Below are positions 38,631-46,755 of a stretch of 61,902 bases of DNA, piece by piece. The notes beneath the pieces were generated by a model that was not told the origin of the DNA, ran no database searches, and worked only from the letters and a program-made list of their open reading frames with translations. The translations under genes and the position numbers were made by a program. Every line of letters starts with the position of its first letter. Position 1 is the first letter of the stretch. The stretch lies in NCBI GenBank assembly GCA_003228685.1, contig QIFC01000030.1:1-61902 (forward strand), written 5' to 3'. Origin of the DNA: Chloroflexota bacterium (GTDB taxonomy: Bacteria > Chloroflexota > Dehalococcoidia > DSTF01 > RBG-16-68-14).

Positions 38631-39004
38631 CGTCTACTCTGGCACTCCCTGAGCGATGGCCCTGCTGACCTGCTTGCGGCGGACTCACGAGTCAGTACAA
38701 CTAACAGCGTGCTACATTCCGGCCACCATAGCAGGTGGTGGCGAGCACGGCCCGACACCCAGCAGCATGCGCAGGCACCGTACTCGCGCTCGTCGCCTCG
38801 GCGTGTGATGGTAGTGTATCAACGTGGATCAGGAGAGAGCCGGATGATTGTTTCCCGGATAAAATCTGAACAGGCCTGGTCTCAATCGACGGCCGCCCGG
38901 GACGGCTTGTGTACCGTGGCGGCTTCCTGGGCGCAAAGCCGCGTCTGGTGCGCCCGCCTGAACTTCGCCTCAGGAAACGACGCGTTGCTGCGAGGCCTTG
39001 GCAC
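38631..39004 (+). other. Intergenic region before the FkbM methyltransferase gene
   Basis: No gene is supported apart from a possible upstream in-frame GTG start at 38909. GATGGTAGTGT at 38807-38817 matches the copy at 35863-35873, and the match extends leftward as GTG(C/T). The spacing to the downstream starts is 148 and 188 bp. Confidence 0.35.
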
Positions 39005-39862
39005 GTGAAAGCGCGACTACTCAGGCTCGCCATCTTAGTGGGCACGCGAGTTCGCGAGTGGCGTGTGGTGCGGCGAACACGGTTGGCCGAGGCGATGAGT
39101 TGGATTGGACATCGCCTGCAGCCATGGATGGCGCGAACGGCATTTGTCGATGCGGTTCACGAGGTCAACGGTGTGCAGATGAAGATCCCGCGCCCGCCGG
39201 ACGGGGCCGCGGGTTCTAGCGAGTTTCATATGGCGTTGGGCACATATGAAGAGCGGGAGCTTGACTATGTGCTGGCGCGCCTTCGGCCCGGTGATACCTT
39301 TCTCGACGTGGGGGCTCACGTTGGGTACTTCACGGTACCGGCAGCGAAGGCCGTCGGTCCCAGCGGGCGGGTCATCGCCATTGAGGCCAGCCCAGCCAGT
39401 GTGCGCCTTCTTCGCGCTAACGCGGAACTCAACGGATTTAGCTGGATTACGGTGTTCGACGTAGCGGCATCCGACCACGACGGGCCGGAATTACTGTTTC
39501 GCAGTCCTAAGAGTCCGATGTGGAACCGTCTCGTCCGATTTCCTGTCAGAGATGGGATGGACACGATCTCGGTGTCAGCGAAGACGATTGACAGTATGGT
39601 GGCCGAGTGTGGATGGCCCCCCATCGTGGGAATGAAGATCGACGTCGAAGGTGCGGAACTGGACGTTCTTCGTGGGAGCACTTCATGCCTTGATCGAAAT
39701 CCTCATGCATTTGTCATTGTTGAAATGGAAGGCCGGATGAGGCTCGAAAGTTCTCTTGCCGTCCTTCATCTCTTGGAAGACCAAGGCTACCGGTTTCGCC
39801 TGTTCAGGCGGGGAGCATCTCCAACAGCAGAGACGATCAGCTCGATAGCTTCCAGAACGTGA
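39005..39862 (+). CDS. FkbM family SAM-dependent methyltransferase
   Basis: GTG at 39005 has GAGG 9 nt upstream; an in-frame GTG at 38909 lacks any ribosome site and adds 32 Arg-rich residues. The product is 285 residues. The FkbM domain has the SAM-binding FLDVGAHVGYFTVPAA, an acidic end of strand two (IAIEAS), and the family's KIDVEGAELDVLRG. Such enzymes O-methylate sugars or other hydroxyls, often in glycan or glycolipid clusters, which fits the setting. Plus-strand like the gene before it; convergent with the gene at 39944. Confidence 0.87.
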   Translation: MKARLLRLAILVGTRVREWRVVRRTRLAEAMSWIGHRLQPWMARTAFVDAVHEVNGVQMKIPRPPDGAAGSSEFHMALGTYEERELDYVLARLRPGDTFLDVGAHVGYFTVPAAKAVGPSGRVIAIEASPASVRLLRANAELNGFSWITVFDVAASDHDGPELLFRSPKSPMWNRLVRFPVRDGMDTISVSAKTIDSMVAECGWPPIVGMKIDVEGAELDVLRGSTSCLDRNPHAFVIVEMEGRMRLESSLAVLHLLEDQGYRFRLFRRGASPTAETISSIASRT

Positions 39863-39909
39863 TGGTAGACATCTAACTAGAAGGGTGCGATGTTCGTTCT
39901 CGATACCTT

Positions 39910-39951
39910 CATTGGCGCTCCTAGCGCATCTCCATTGGCGCACCTAGCGCA
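39910..39951. repeat. Two-copy 19-bp direct repeat across a stop codon
   Basis: CATTGGCGC(T/A)CCTAGCGCA occurs at 39910-39928 and 39933-39951, 23 bp apart. The second copy contains the TAG stop (39944-39946) of the minus-strand gene; the first copy repeats that end just after the stop. Each copy can form a short GCGC hairpin. Confidence 0.6.
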
Positions 39952-42100
39952 CTTCGTAAATGACGTACGGCGATACTTCCGCCACAAACTCGGCCCGTGA
40001 AAACAACCGGACGACCTCTGTTGCAGGCCCTACTTCCCTCACGATGATGTGCGTAACCCCATAGCTGTCGATCACCCTTCGCAGATCGACAGTTGACAGT
40101 TCTCCAAGTTCAAACGCCGTCGCATCTTCGCGCCGCTCTCCAACAGCAAGCATACTCCCGCGATCCACCGGAAATATGTCGGTCAGCATGCCTGGCATCT
40201 TCACGCCGAGCTGCCGCGGCTGGACGAGGACCACGGCTCCTTTCGGCAGATGCGACCTCATGTAATCGAACAGATCCTGCTCTTCCGGTTCCAGTCTCCA
40301 GTCAGCGGAAAACGCGCGATCGATCCCGCCGAGGAATATCGAATATTCGACTCCTGGGACTAGCGAGGTCTCGCTAATGCGATTATAGAAGCCTCCCTGA
40401 TCGGCCCGAGCGTACTGCTCCTGAACAACGAGGGCCACCAAGAGAACCAACACGACCGCAGCAGCGGGCGCGATCCCGAGCATGATAGGGCGCAGCACTC
40501 GTGCCTTTGACGCCTCAAGCAGTCTCCATCTGCCGAGAGCATCCACGCAGAGCCACGTTGCGTAGGCGAGAGTCGGGGCGACAGGCACGAGCCAGTACAC
40601 GCGTGCCAGTGTCTGCGGCGCCATCACCTTGGCAAGTGGCGTCGAAAACAGAGGGAAGAAGAGCAACAATAGCGCGCCGATGCACAGCGCGGCCAAGACC
40701 TGATTGCCAACGCGTCTGCGTGACACGACCAGAGTGAGTGGCCCGAACACAAGAGCGGCCAGCACCATTGGATGAATGATCAGGTGGTAGTTGCCAATGA
40801 GCAGCCCGCCCCCCAGCCGTACAAAGCGGTAGTTCTCTCTGAAGCGTGTCGCGCTGTCCCAAACCTGAGGCACGGTGTCAATGAGCAGTTCTCGTTGCAC
40901 GAGTGGCCAGAGCGACAACAGACCTATTGGCAGGAGGAGCACCCCAGCCAATTTGAGCGGCTCGATACTCCGATCGGACCAGGCTCTGATCAGGCCGAGA
41001 CCAACAACGGCGACGCCGGCGAATACGAGCGGTACAGGATGGACGACGGCCAGGGCCAGCAGGGTCAGTGCAAAGCCCACGTAGGCTGGCGCCGCGGGCC
41101 TCAGGAAGAATCGAACCTGGAACACAAGCGCAACAGGAAAGAACAGAAATGCCCCTACCATCTTGTCTTCGCTAACGCGCAGAAACAGGTTGCGGCCCAT
41201 CCCTTCGTGCGGCGCCAGATCCAAAAACGCATAGCCCAGGAGAAACGCGGCGGCTAGCAGCGCGATCGTCCTATTGCGAAACAGCGTGAACGTCACCGCA
41301 TACACCGCCGCGACCGCCAATACGCTCAAGAGCGGCGGCAAGTACTCAAAGAGAACGTCCGAAGGCTCAACGTCCGCCGCGTCTGAAAGCAATGCCTGAG
41401 ACAGGACCCAGACGTTCGTACGCATACGAGGATTTACCGACTCGCCCGTGCCGATAAAGGGCTCTTCTTCGTTTAGGGCATCCGTGTCTACGTAGTCCCG
41501 GACGTACGCCATGTATGTCCAGTCGTCGAGATCTCCGGCTAGCCGCCCGGACGCCCAAAGCGGCGTTGTAACGATTCCGATCAGCACCACCAGCAGCAGC
41601 GCTGCCAGCAGCGGATCGCCAACCCCAGCGAGCGCGTCAACGGCGCCACGTCTCTGATCCTCGCCCCCCGGCGCCCTCGGCCCAACACGCGGCGCGATGA
41701 TCGCCAAGCCACTCGCCCCTGCCGCAAACATCGCAAACATGACAGCGAAGGTTTGCAGATCAGAATGGAACTCCAAAGCGATCGCGCCAGGCACCGCCAT
41801 CACGGCAAGCCCGAGGACAGGAGCGACCGCCAATCTCACGACTAGATCATCATCCGCAGACAACAACGCCGACTGCACCACGAGTCCCGGCAGAAGAATC
41901 GCGATCAAGAAAGTTAGACCTAACGCCGGGTAGTCTGGTAGCGCGGACAACGGCGACTGCAAGAGCACGAACAACTGAATGCCCAACATGCCCAACGCAA
42001 CTGCTGTCGCGAGCAACGCACGAAACATTGCCGAGTCGCGGAGGCCCGATACCGGCCCGCGAGTTGGGCGGTCCACGTCTTCGCTGACGACGTCAGCCAT
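39944..42100 (-). CDS. Large multipass membrane protein, GT-C-like, paralog 2 of 3
   Basis: 718 residues, about 13 membrane segments, and the shortest of the three paralogs: it lacks the extra C-terminal beta-domain and ends soon after VREVGPATEVVRLFS. Shared motifs are DLDDWTYMAYVRDY, HEGMGRNLFLRVSEDKMVGA, GNYHLIIHPM, TLARVYWLVPVAP and SIFLGGIDRAF. Its ATG overlaps the end of the gene at 42093 by 8 bp, so the two are translationally coupled. A close relative survives as a fragment at 35458-35612. Probable role in export or transfer of surface glycans, inferred from layout and context only. Confidence 0.8.
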   Translation of the reverse strand: MADVVSEDVDRPTRGPVSGLRDSAMFRALLATAVALGMLGIQLFVLLQSPLSALPDYPALGLTFLIAILLPGLVVQSALLSADDDLVVRLAVAPVLGLAVMAVPGAIALEFHSDLQTFAVMFAMFAAGASGLAIIAPRVGPRAPGGEDQRRGAVDALAGVGDPLLAALLLVVLIGIVTTPLWASGRLAGDLDDWTYMAYVRDYVDTDALNEEEPFIGTGESVNPRMRTNVWVLSQALLSDAADVEPSDVLFEYLPPLLSVLAVAAVYAVTFTLFRNRTIALLAAAFLLGYAFLDLAPHEGMGRNLFLRVSEDKMVGAFLFFPVALVFQVRFFLRPAAPAYVGFALTLLALAVVHPVPLVFAGVAVVGLGLIRAWSDRSIEPLKLAGVLLLPIGLLSLWPLVQRELLIDTVPQVWDSATRFRENYRFVRLGGGLLIGNYHLIIHPMVLAALVFGPLTLVVSRRRVGNQVLAALCIGALLLLFFPLFSTPLAKVMAPQTLARVYWLVPVAPTLAYATWLCVDALGRWRLLEASKARVLRPIMLGIAPAAAVVLVLLVALVVQEQYARADQGGFYNRISETSLVPGVEYSIFLGGIDRAFSADWRLEPEEQDLFDYMRSHLPKGAVVLVQPRQLGVKMPGMLTDIFPVDRGSMLAVGERREDATAFELGELSTVDLRRVIDSYGVTHIIVREVGPATEVVRLFSRAEFVAEVSPYVIYEVR

Positions 42101-44675
42101 CTGGGCCGTCCGCGGCCTCTAGACCACCAGAGATGTCAAAGACATGAAACTTGGTATCCTCAATCCGGAGTGAGTTGTCGGGCCAGTACTTCACCCTTAC
42201 AGAGACGAGCCATATATCTGCGTCATACGTGTCCGAGTCTGCGCCTACGTCCCGGGCGACCGACACCGTGTACGTGCCTCCTGGCTTCACGGTTGTATCC
42301 GGAAAGCGCCGCCTGAGAACCCATTCGCCGGCCTCTGTGCCGTCCAGTAGCCGTATGACCGCGTCAAAGCGAGCGTCTTCGGAGCCAGTGCCTGGCTGCT
42401 CGCCGAAGCCCACCACGAGCCTGGCAACCGACCCTCCCTGAATCGCGGAGGACGGCGCGGCGACGACGTCGAAATCCAGCGTGAGATCGCCAGGATCGAT
42501 GTCTTGCGGGACGGTGAACGTCACGCCCCCAACGCCCTCTCTCGTGTCGGCGCTAAGTGCCCAGGCTTCAAACACCTGTTGGCCGTTATCCTCAGTCGTC
42601 AACTCTGGCGTTCCCAACTGCTGCTCGAATGCGCCGGCCGTGAACATGGCAAACGTGCGCATCGAATCATCCTGTACGGTGAGGTTCCGTGTGATCACGA
42701 AGTCCACGGAGAATTGCCGCAGACCCTCGTCGATCTCCGCTCTCGTTAGTTGGCCATCCTCGAACAGGCGCACGAATTCAAAGCGTTCGGCGGTGTCGGC
42801 AAGTTGATATTCGTCAACTGTGCGCAGCAATGGAAACAGGCCCGGGAAGAATCGAGTCACCCGGCCAGGGCCCAGAATCGTCGCCCCCGGAGGCGCATGT
42901 TCCTCGAGGTACTGCAAGACTTGCCAGTCTTCCGGCTTGGGTTTCCATTCGGCAGAGAAGGCCCGTTCGATACCTCCGAGGAAGATAGAGCCGTCAGTCC
43001 AGGGCAGTAGCGAAGTGTCGCTCGTTTTGTTGTAGAACGCCCCATTATCAGCAATGGCGTACTGCTCTTGGACAAGGAACGTACCGGCGCCAACCGCCAA
43101 GAGGATGAGTACCGGAGCCACTCGCTGCGACAACCTAATGCCGGCCAGTTGCAGGCCCGTTGGCGGAATCCTACTCACCAGCCTATGCAGGCCGTACGCG
43201 ATGGCCAGCGGCACCGGAATGAGCCATTGGGCGCGCCAGACCACTTCTTCTGTGACAGCGTTGGCGAGCAAAGTAGCGACGGGCGGAACGAACATGATGA
43301 CCAATGACGCGACCACGCTCGCGAAAAGCACTTGGCTGCCGAGCTGTCGCTTGTTTAGGAACCAGAGGGCGAACGCAGTGGGGACTGCTACGAGAACGAA
43401 CGGATGCAGGACAAGATGGTAGCTTCCGATGATCTGGCTCCCGGACAAGTCGACGAGGTGGAATGAGCGTCTAAATGTCTCGCCAATGTGATCTACCCTG
43501 CCGGCTCCGAGCACCGCACTCAGGTACATCCCCACGCCAGCGACAGACCAGGGAGCGAGCAGGAGCCCATTTCGGATAAGAGATGATCTCGATCTTTCGC
43601 CGCTCACGCGAAGGAGTGCGAGGACGGCCAGCGCTGCTCCTAGATACATGAGCGCCATCGGATGCGTCACGAACAGAGCAGCGATCACAAGCAGCGTAGC
43701 GACGTATGCACGCAAGTCTCGTCGTTCTAGAAACTTCGCGCTGAGGAGCAAACCAATGGGAAGCAGGATGAAGCTTGCCACCATCTTGTCTTCGCCGATT
43801 CGCAAGAAGATGTTCCTTCCGAACCCTTCATGCGGTGACAGATCCAGCGCGCCATACAGCAACAGCAGCCCACAGGCGAGGAGCGCGACTTGTTCGTCTC
43901 GAAATAGGCCCTTGGCTAACGCGAACAATGCGGCCACAACGAGCAGCGTCATGATTGGAGGGAGATACTCAAGCAACAGACTAAGAGCATCCACGCCCGC
44001 GTTTTGGGCAAGCAATCCCTGGACAACCACCCACACGTTGAACTGCATCCGCCCGAATTGGCCTCGCCTCGTATCCGCAAACGGCGCGGTGGCGTCCAGA
44101 CCTTCTTCCTGATACTCCGCGACGTACGCCGCATAAACGAGGTCATCCGCATCCCTGGCAATGCGTCCGTCCTCCCACCAAGGCGAAGTCAGAATCGCCA
44201 GTAGCGGGATAGCGATGAACGCCAAGAGGAACGCTGACGGAAATGGGCCGGATGACGAAGCCGACTCCTCAGGCTCAACATCGCCGGCGTCTGCCGGGTC
44301 AGCCTGTGGGCTCCTGATAAGTAGGGATACTCCACTGGCCACCGCGGCGACAGCCGCGTAGGCGAGGCCAAAGCCTTCGATGCTCCAGTGAAGCCTCAAC
44401 CCTATCAAGCCCGGCACGGAGGCCACAGCCATGCTCATGAGAAACGCTACGGCGACGCGTTCGACGAGGCCCGTCGACTTCGTCGCGAAGAGCGCGCGCT
44501 GTAGGAACCACCCTGGTAGCACGAACCACGTGGCGAACGCGACGATCACAGCAGGATAGTTCGGCAGGATCGATGGCAGCCGTAAGAACAGCAGGACCAC
44601 CAGGAAGGCAAACAGACCGAGAGCGGTTAGCCCGGCCTGTTGCAATCGTGCTTGCTGAATGTCGATCACCTGCAT
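42093..44675 (-). CDS. Large multipass membrane protein, GT-C-like, paralog 3 of 3
   Basis: 860 residues, start MQVIDIQQARLQQ at 44675. Membrane segments fill residues 18-540. Family motifs are DADDLVYAAYVAEY, HEGFGRNIFLRIGEDKMVAS, GSYHLVLHPF and SIFLGGIERAF. A C-terminal soluble domain (about 560-860) contains DLTLDFDVVAAPSSAIQGGS and ends FHVFDISGG, matching the extra domain of the 36021 protein. Its N-terminus and the 91-bp leader in front of it are duplicated, in broken form, at 46412-46693. Confidence 0.8.
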   Translation of the reverse strand: MQVIDIQQARLQQAGLTALGLFAFLVVLLFLRLPSILPNYPAVIVAFATWFVLPGWFLQRALFATKSTGLVERVAVAFLMSMAVASVPGLIGLRLHWSIEGFGLAYAAVAAVASGVSLLIRSPQADPADAGDVEPEESASSSGPFPSAFLLAFIAIPLLAILTSPWWEDGRIARDADDLVYAAYVAEYQEEGLDATAPFADTRRGQFGRMQFNVWVVVQGLLAQNAGVDALSLLLEYLPPIMTLLVVAALFALAKGLFRDEQVALLACGLLLLYGALDLSPHEGFGRNIFLRIGEDKMVASFILLPIGLLLSAKFLERRDLRAYVATLLVIAALFVTHPMALMYLGAALAVLALLRVSGERSRSSLIRNGLLLAPWSVAGVGMYLSAVLGAGRVDHIGETFRRSFHLVDLSGSQIIGSYHLVLHPFVLVAVPTAFALWFLNKRQLGSQVLFASVVASLVIMFVPPVATLLANAVTEEVVWRAQWLIPVPLAIAYGLHRLVSRIPPTGLQLAGIRLSQRVAPVLILLAVGAGTFLVQEQYAIADNGAFYNKTSDTSLLPWTDGSIFLGGIERAFSAEWKPKPEDWQVLQYLEEHAPPGATILGPGRVTRFFPGLFPLLRTVDEYQLADTAERFEFVRLFEDGQLTRAEIDEGLRQFSVDFVITRNLTVQDDSMRTFAMFTAGAFEQQLGTPELTTEDNGQQVFEAWALSADTREGVGGVTFTVPQDIDPGDLTLDFDVVAAPSSAIQGGSVARLVVGFGEQPGTGSEDARFDAVIRLLDGTEAGEWVLRRRFPDTTVKPGGTYTVSVARDVGADSDTYDADIWLVSVRVKYWPDNSLRIEDTKFHVFDISGGLEAADGPDG

Positions 44676-44737
44676 CTACCCCATCGGATCAGCGGCCGCG
44701 GTGACGCCGCGCGCCCTATTCCTAAAACGTCCGCAGA

Positions 44738-44828
44738 CTGCCCGTTGTTGCCTGGCCATTGGAGTTGAAACTTGCGGCCACCCTGGACGCGAGCAGTGCT
44801 CTCGTGCCTGGCAGCCTACCATAACGTT
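44738..44828 (-). repeat. 91-bp duplicated leader, copy A
   Basis: Matches 46603-46693 with three mismatches in 91 bp and lies 63 bp upstream of the start of the 42093-44675 gene on the minus strand. Weaker similarity continues from the repeat to and through the start codon. It probably holds the promoter or 5' leader; TATGGT (from cgttATGGTAG) is a possible -10. Confidence 0.85.
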
Positions 44829-44887
44829 CATGCGCTCCCCGTCTGCTGCCGTGACCTCTCACACCATGGCCCTTTCTCCTCTAAGAT

Positions 44888-46402
44888 CTAATCACCTTTC
44901 ACATAGCGTCGTTCGCCACCGTCCCACGCAATGACGCACGACGCCGCGTTCTGAGCCTCAACACCTGCCAACTCTTGAGCACGAACCTTCTTGACAAAGA
45001 TATTCTCTTCATAGGCTAAATTCAGGACCATGCGCGTCCTGTTTCCTGTTGGATCGTTGCCGGGTGGATCGACAACGTACACGTAATCTCTCGCCGATAG
45101 GTCACCACATATCTCGGGTCCGTCGCGAAATAGCAACTCGTAGAACTGCGCATGCAAAGAGAGTCGCTCCTGCCGGTCCTGAGTCTCTGCGATGAGGAAG
45201 CTCCCAGCTACAACGGCAAGCGTCATCATCGCGACAGCGGTAGGAATTTTTCCGAGGCGACTCGCCACGATGGCTCCGATCGTTGTGAAGGCGATCGCGA
45301 CGAGGATCGACAGCGGTACCGCTGCAAGGTATGTGTATCTCTGCGAGGTACCCGGGAAGAAGACATATGGAGTTAACGCGATGATCATCCAAACGAAAGC
45401 GAACATCATTCCGCGATTACGCACTGCGAACACGAAGAGGCCGAAAAGCAGCAGGAGAGATCCGAAGAAGGGTCTTAAGGCGGGAGCGGCAGGGAGCGCC
45501 CCATTGCTAATTGGAAGCGCAATCCACTTCAGGTACTCCCAGAGATTCTCAAATCCGTGCGCTCCGAACTCATAACGGCCACTGGTGGACTGTTGGACAT
45601 ACTGTTCAACGTAGATGAACGCGATGTATGCGGCTGCAAGCGCGAGGAAGGGCGCAGTATCGCGAATCGTTTCCGTGACCGAATCTGCACTCGAGTCGCG
45701 GCGCTCCGACCAGTCTAGGAGCGCGACCATTGCTGGCAATGTGACCGCCGATTCCTTCGATAGCAGTGCAAGTAGCATCGTTGCCAGCGATGTCCAATAG
45801 AACCAAGACTGCCACACTTTCGCTCGCATGGATTGGTGATAGAGGACGAGCGTTAGGAGATAGAAGAGAGTGGCGTAAAGCTCGGTCGCGGAAGAGATCC
45901 ACGACACGGCGATCTCGTACGTCGGCAAGACCACAAAGAGGGCGCCTGCGATGATGGCGGTTGCTCGAGAACGAGTCAGTTTCCACGTCAGGACAGTGGC
46001 TAGAGTTGCGTTAGCAGAATGAAGAAGCACGTTCATTACGTGCCATCCTGCCGGCTCAAGGCCGAATACACGCCAGCCTGCATAGAAGTAGGTGTCAACC
46101 AGAGGCCGCCAGAATGGCGTTCTCTGTTCGAAGGGCGTTTGCGCCGGGAAAGAGAACGCCTTCCGAAAGAAGTTGGATGCGTCCGGGTTGGATGCCGCAT
46201 TAAGCCATGCGTAGTCGTCAAATACGAAGTAGTCGGACAGAATCGGCCAGTAGACAATGAGGGCCAGTACCAGCATCGCCGTAAAGACGGCCACCAGCTC
46301 TCCACCGACGCCTAATCTAGCCATCGACCTCGCCCGCAGCACTCGTCTGGCAGCCGATATCATGGGCGGGTAAGCTCCACGGTCGAACATGGAATAAGGC
46401 AA
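44888..46402 (-). CDS. TMTC-like GT-C membrane protein
   Basis: 504 residues, about ten membrane segments. The first outer loop has YFVFDDYAWLNAA with the Asp pair expected of GT-C transferases, then TPFWRPLVDTYFYAGWRVFG, WHVMNVLLHSANATL and LLSKESAVTLPAMVALLDW. These are hallmarks of TMTC/PMT-like O-glycosyltransferase relatives. There are no TPRs after the membrane part, unlike animal TMTCs. Paralog of the 46756 gene, with collinear motifs. Its start abuts a broken fragment of a different gene, so it may borrow that fragment's promoter. Confidence 0.8.
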   Translation of the reverse strand: MPYSMFDRGAYPPMISAARRVLRARSMARLGVGGELVAVFTAMLVLALIVYWPILSDYFVFDDYAWLNAASNPDASNFFRKAFSFPAQTPFEQRTPFWRPLVDTYFYAGWRVFGLEPAGWHVMNVLLHSANATLATVLTWKLTRSRATAIIAGALFVVLPTYEIAVSWISSATELYATLFYLLTLVLYHQSMRAKVWQSWFYWTSLATMLLALLSKESAVTLPAMVALLDWSERRDSSADSVTETIRDTAPFLALAAAYIAFIYVEQYVQQSTSGRYEFGAHGFENLWEYLKWIALPISNGALPAAPALRPFFGSLLLLFGLFVFAVRNRGMMFAFVWMIIALTPYVFFPGTSQRYTYLAAVPLSILVAIAFTTIGAIVASRLGKIPTAVAMMTLAVVAGSFLIAETQDRQERLSLHAQFYELLFRDGPEICGDLSARDYVYVVDPPGNDPTGNRTRMVLNLAYEENIFVKKVRAQELAGVEAQNAASCVIAWDGGERRYVKGD

Positions 46403-46411
46403 GTGGACCTA

Positions 46412-46540
46412 AGTCCATGAGCAGCACGGTGTCTTGGAAGGACCGAGGACAGCCGCGAGAATGACAGGAAGCCGACCGGCCCAGCAGCGGTCAGTACGCC
46501 CTGCTGCAGTCTCGCTCGTTGAAGGTTAACCAACCTGCAT
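46412..46540 (-). pseudogene. Broken 5' end of a paralog of the 42093 gene
   Basis: ATGCAGGT at 46540 equals the start of the 42093-44675 gene. After a one-base insertion the next frame reads NLQRARLQQGVLTAAG and then RLSSVLPRHRAA, against DIQQARLQQAGLTALG and RLPSILPNYPAV in the intact protein. The frame breaks off just before the start of the 44888 gene. Together with the upstream 91-bp repeat, this is a duplicated leader plus N-terminus whose remainder has been replaced. Confidence 0.8.
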
Positions 46541-46602
46541 CTGCCCCTACGCTCCGACAGCCTCGGCTGCCTCACGCCGCCCATTCGTAGAATGTCCACC
46601 GG

Positions 46603-46693
46603 CTGCCCGTTGTTGCTTGGCCATTGGAGTTGAAACTTGCGGCCACCCTGGACGCGAGCAGTGCTCTAGTGTCTGGCAGCCTACCATAACGTT
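46603..46693 (-). repeat. 91-bp duplicated leader, copy B
   Basis: 88 of 91 bases equal copy A at 44738-44828. It lies 62 bp before the broken ATG at 46540, the same distance as copy A from its intact gene. It may drive the 44888 gene 200 bp downstream. The 46403-46755 gap holds this repeat, the fragment at 46412-46540, and nothing else seen. Confidence 0.85.
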
Positions 46694-46755
46694 TGCTCGG
46701 ATCCCTGCGATCTTCGCTCAACGCAAACGGTCCGGCCTGAGAGAGTAGCCGCCCC

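Noticed and set aside
39861-39870. Third copy of the GATGGTAG element
   Set aside because: It falls on the stop of the methyltransferase gene with no plus-strand gene downstream; likely chance.
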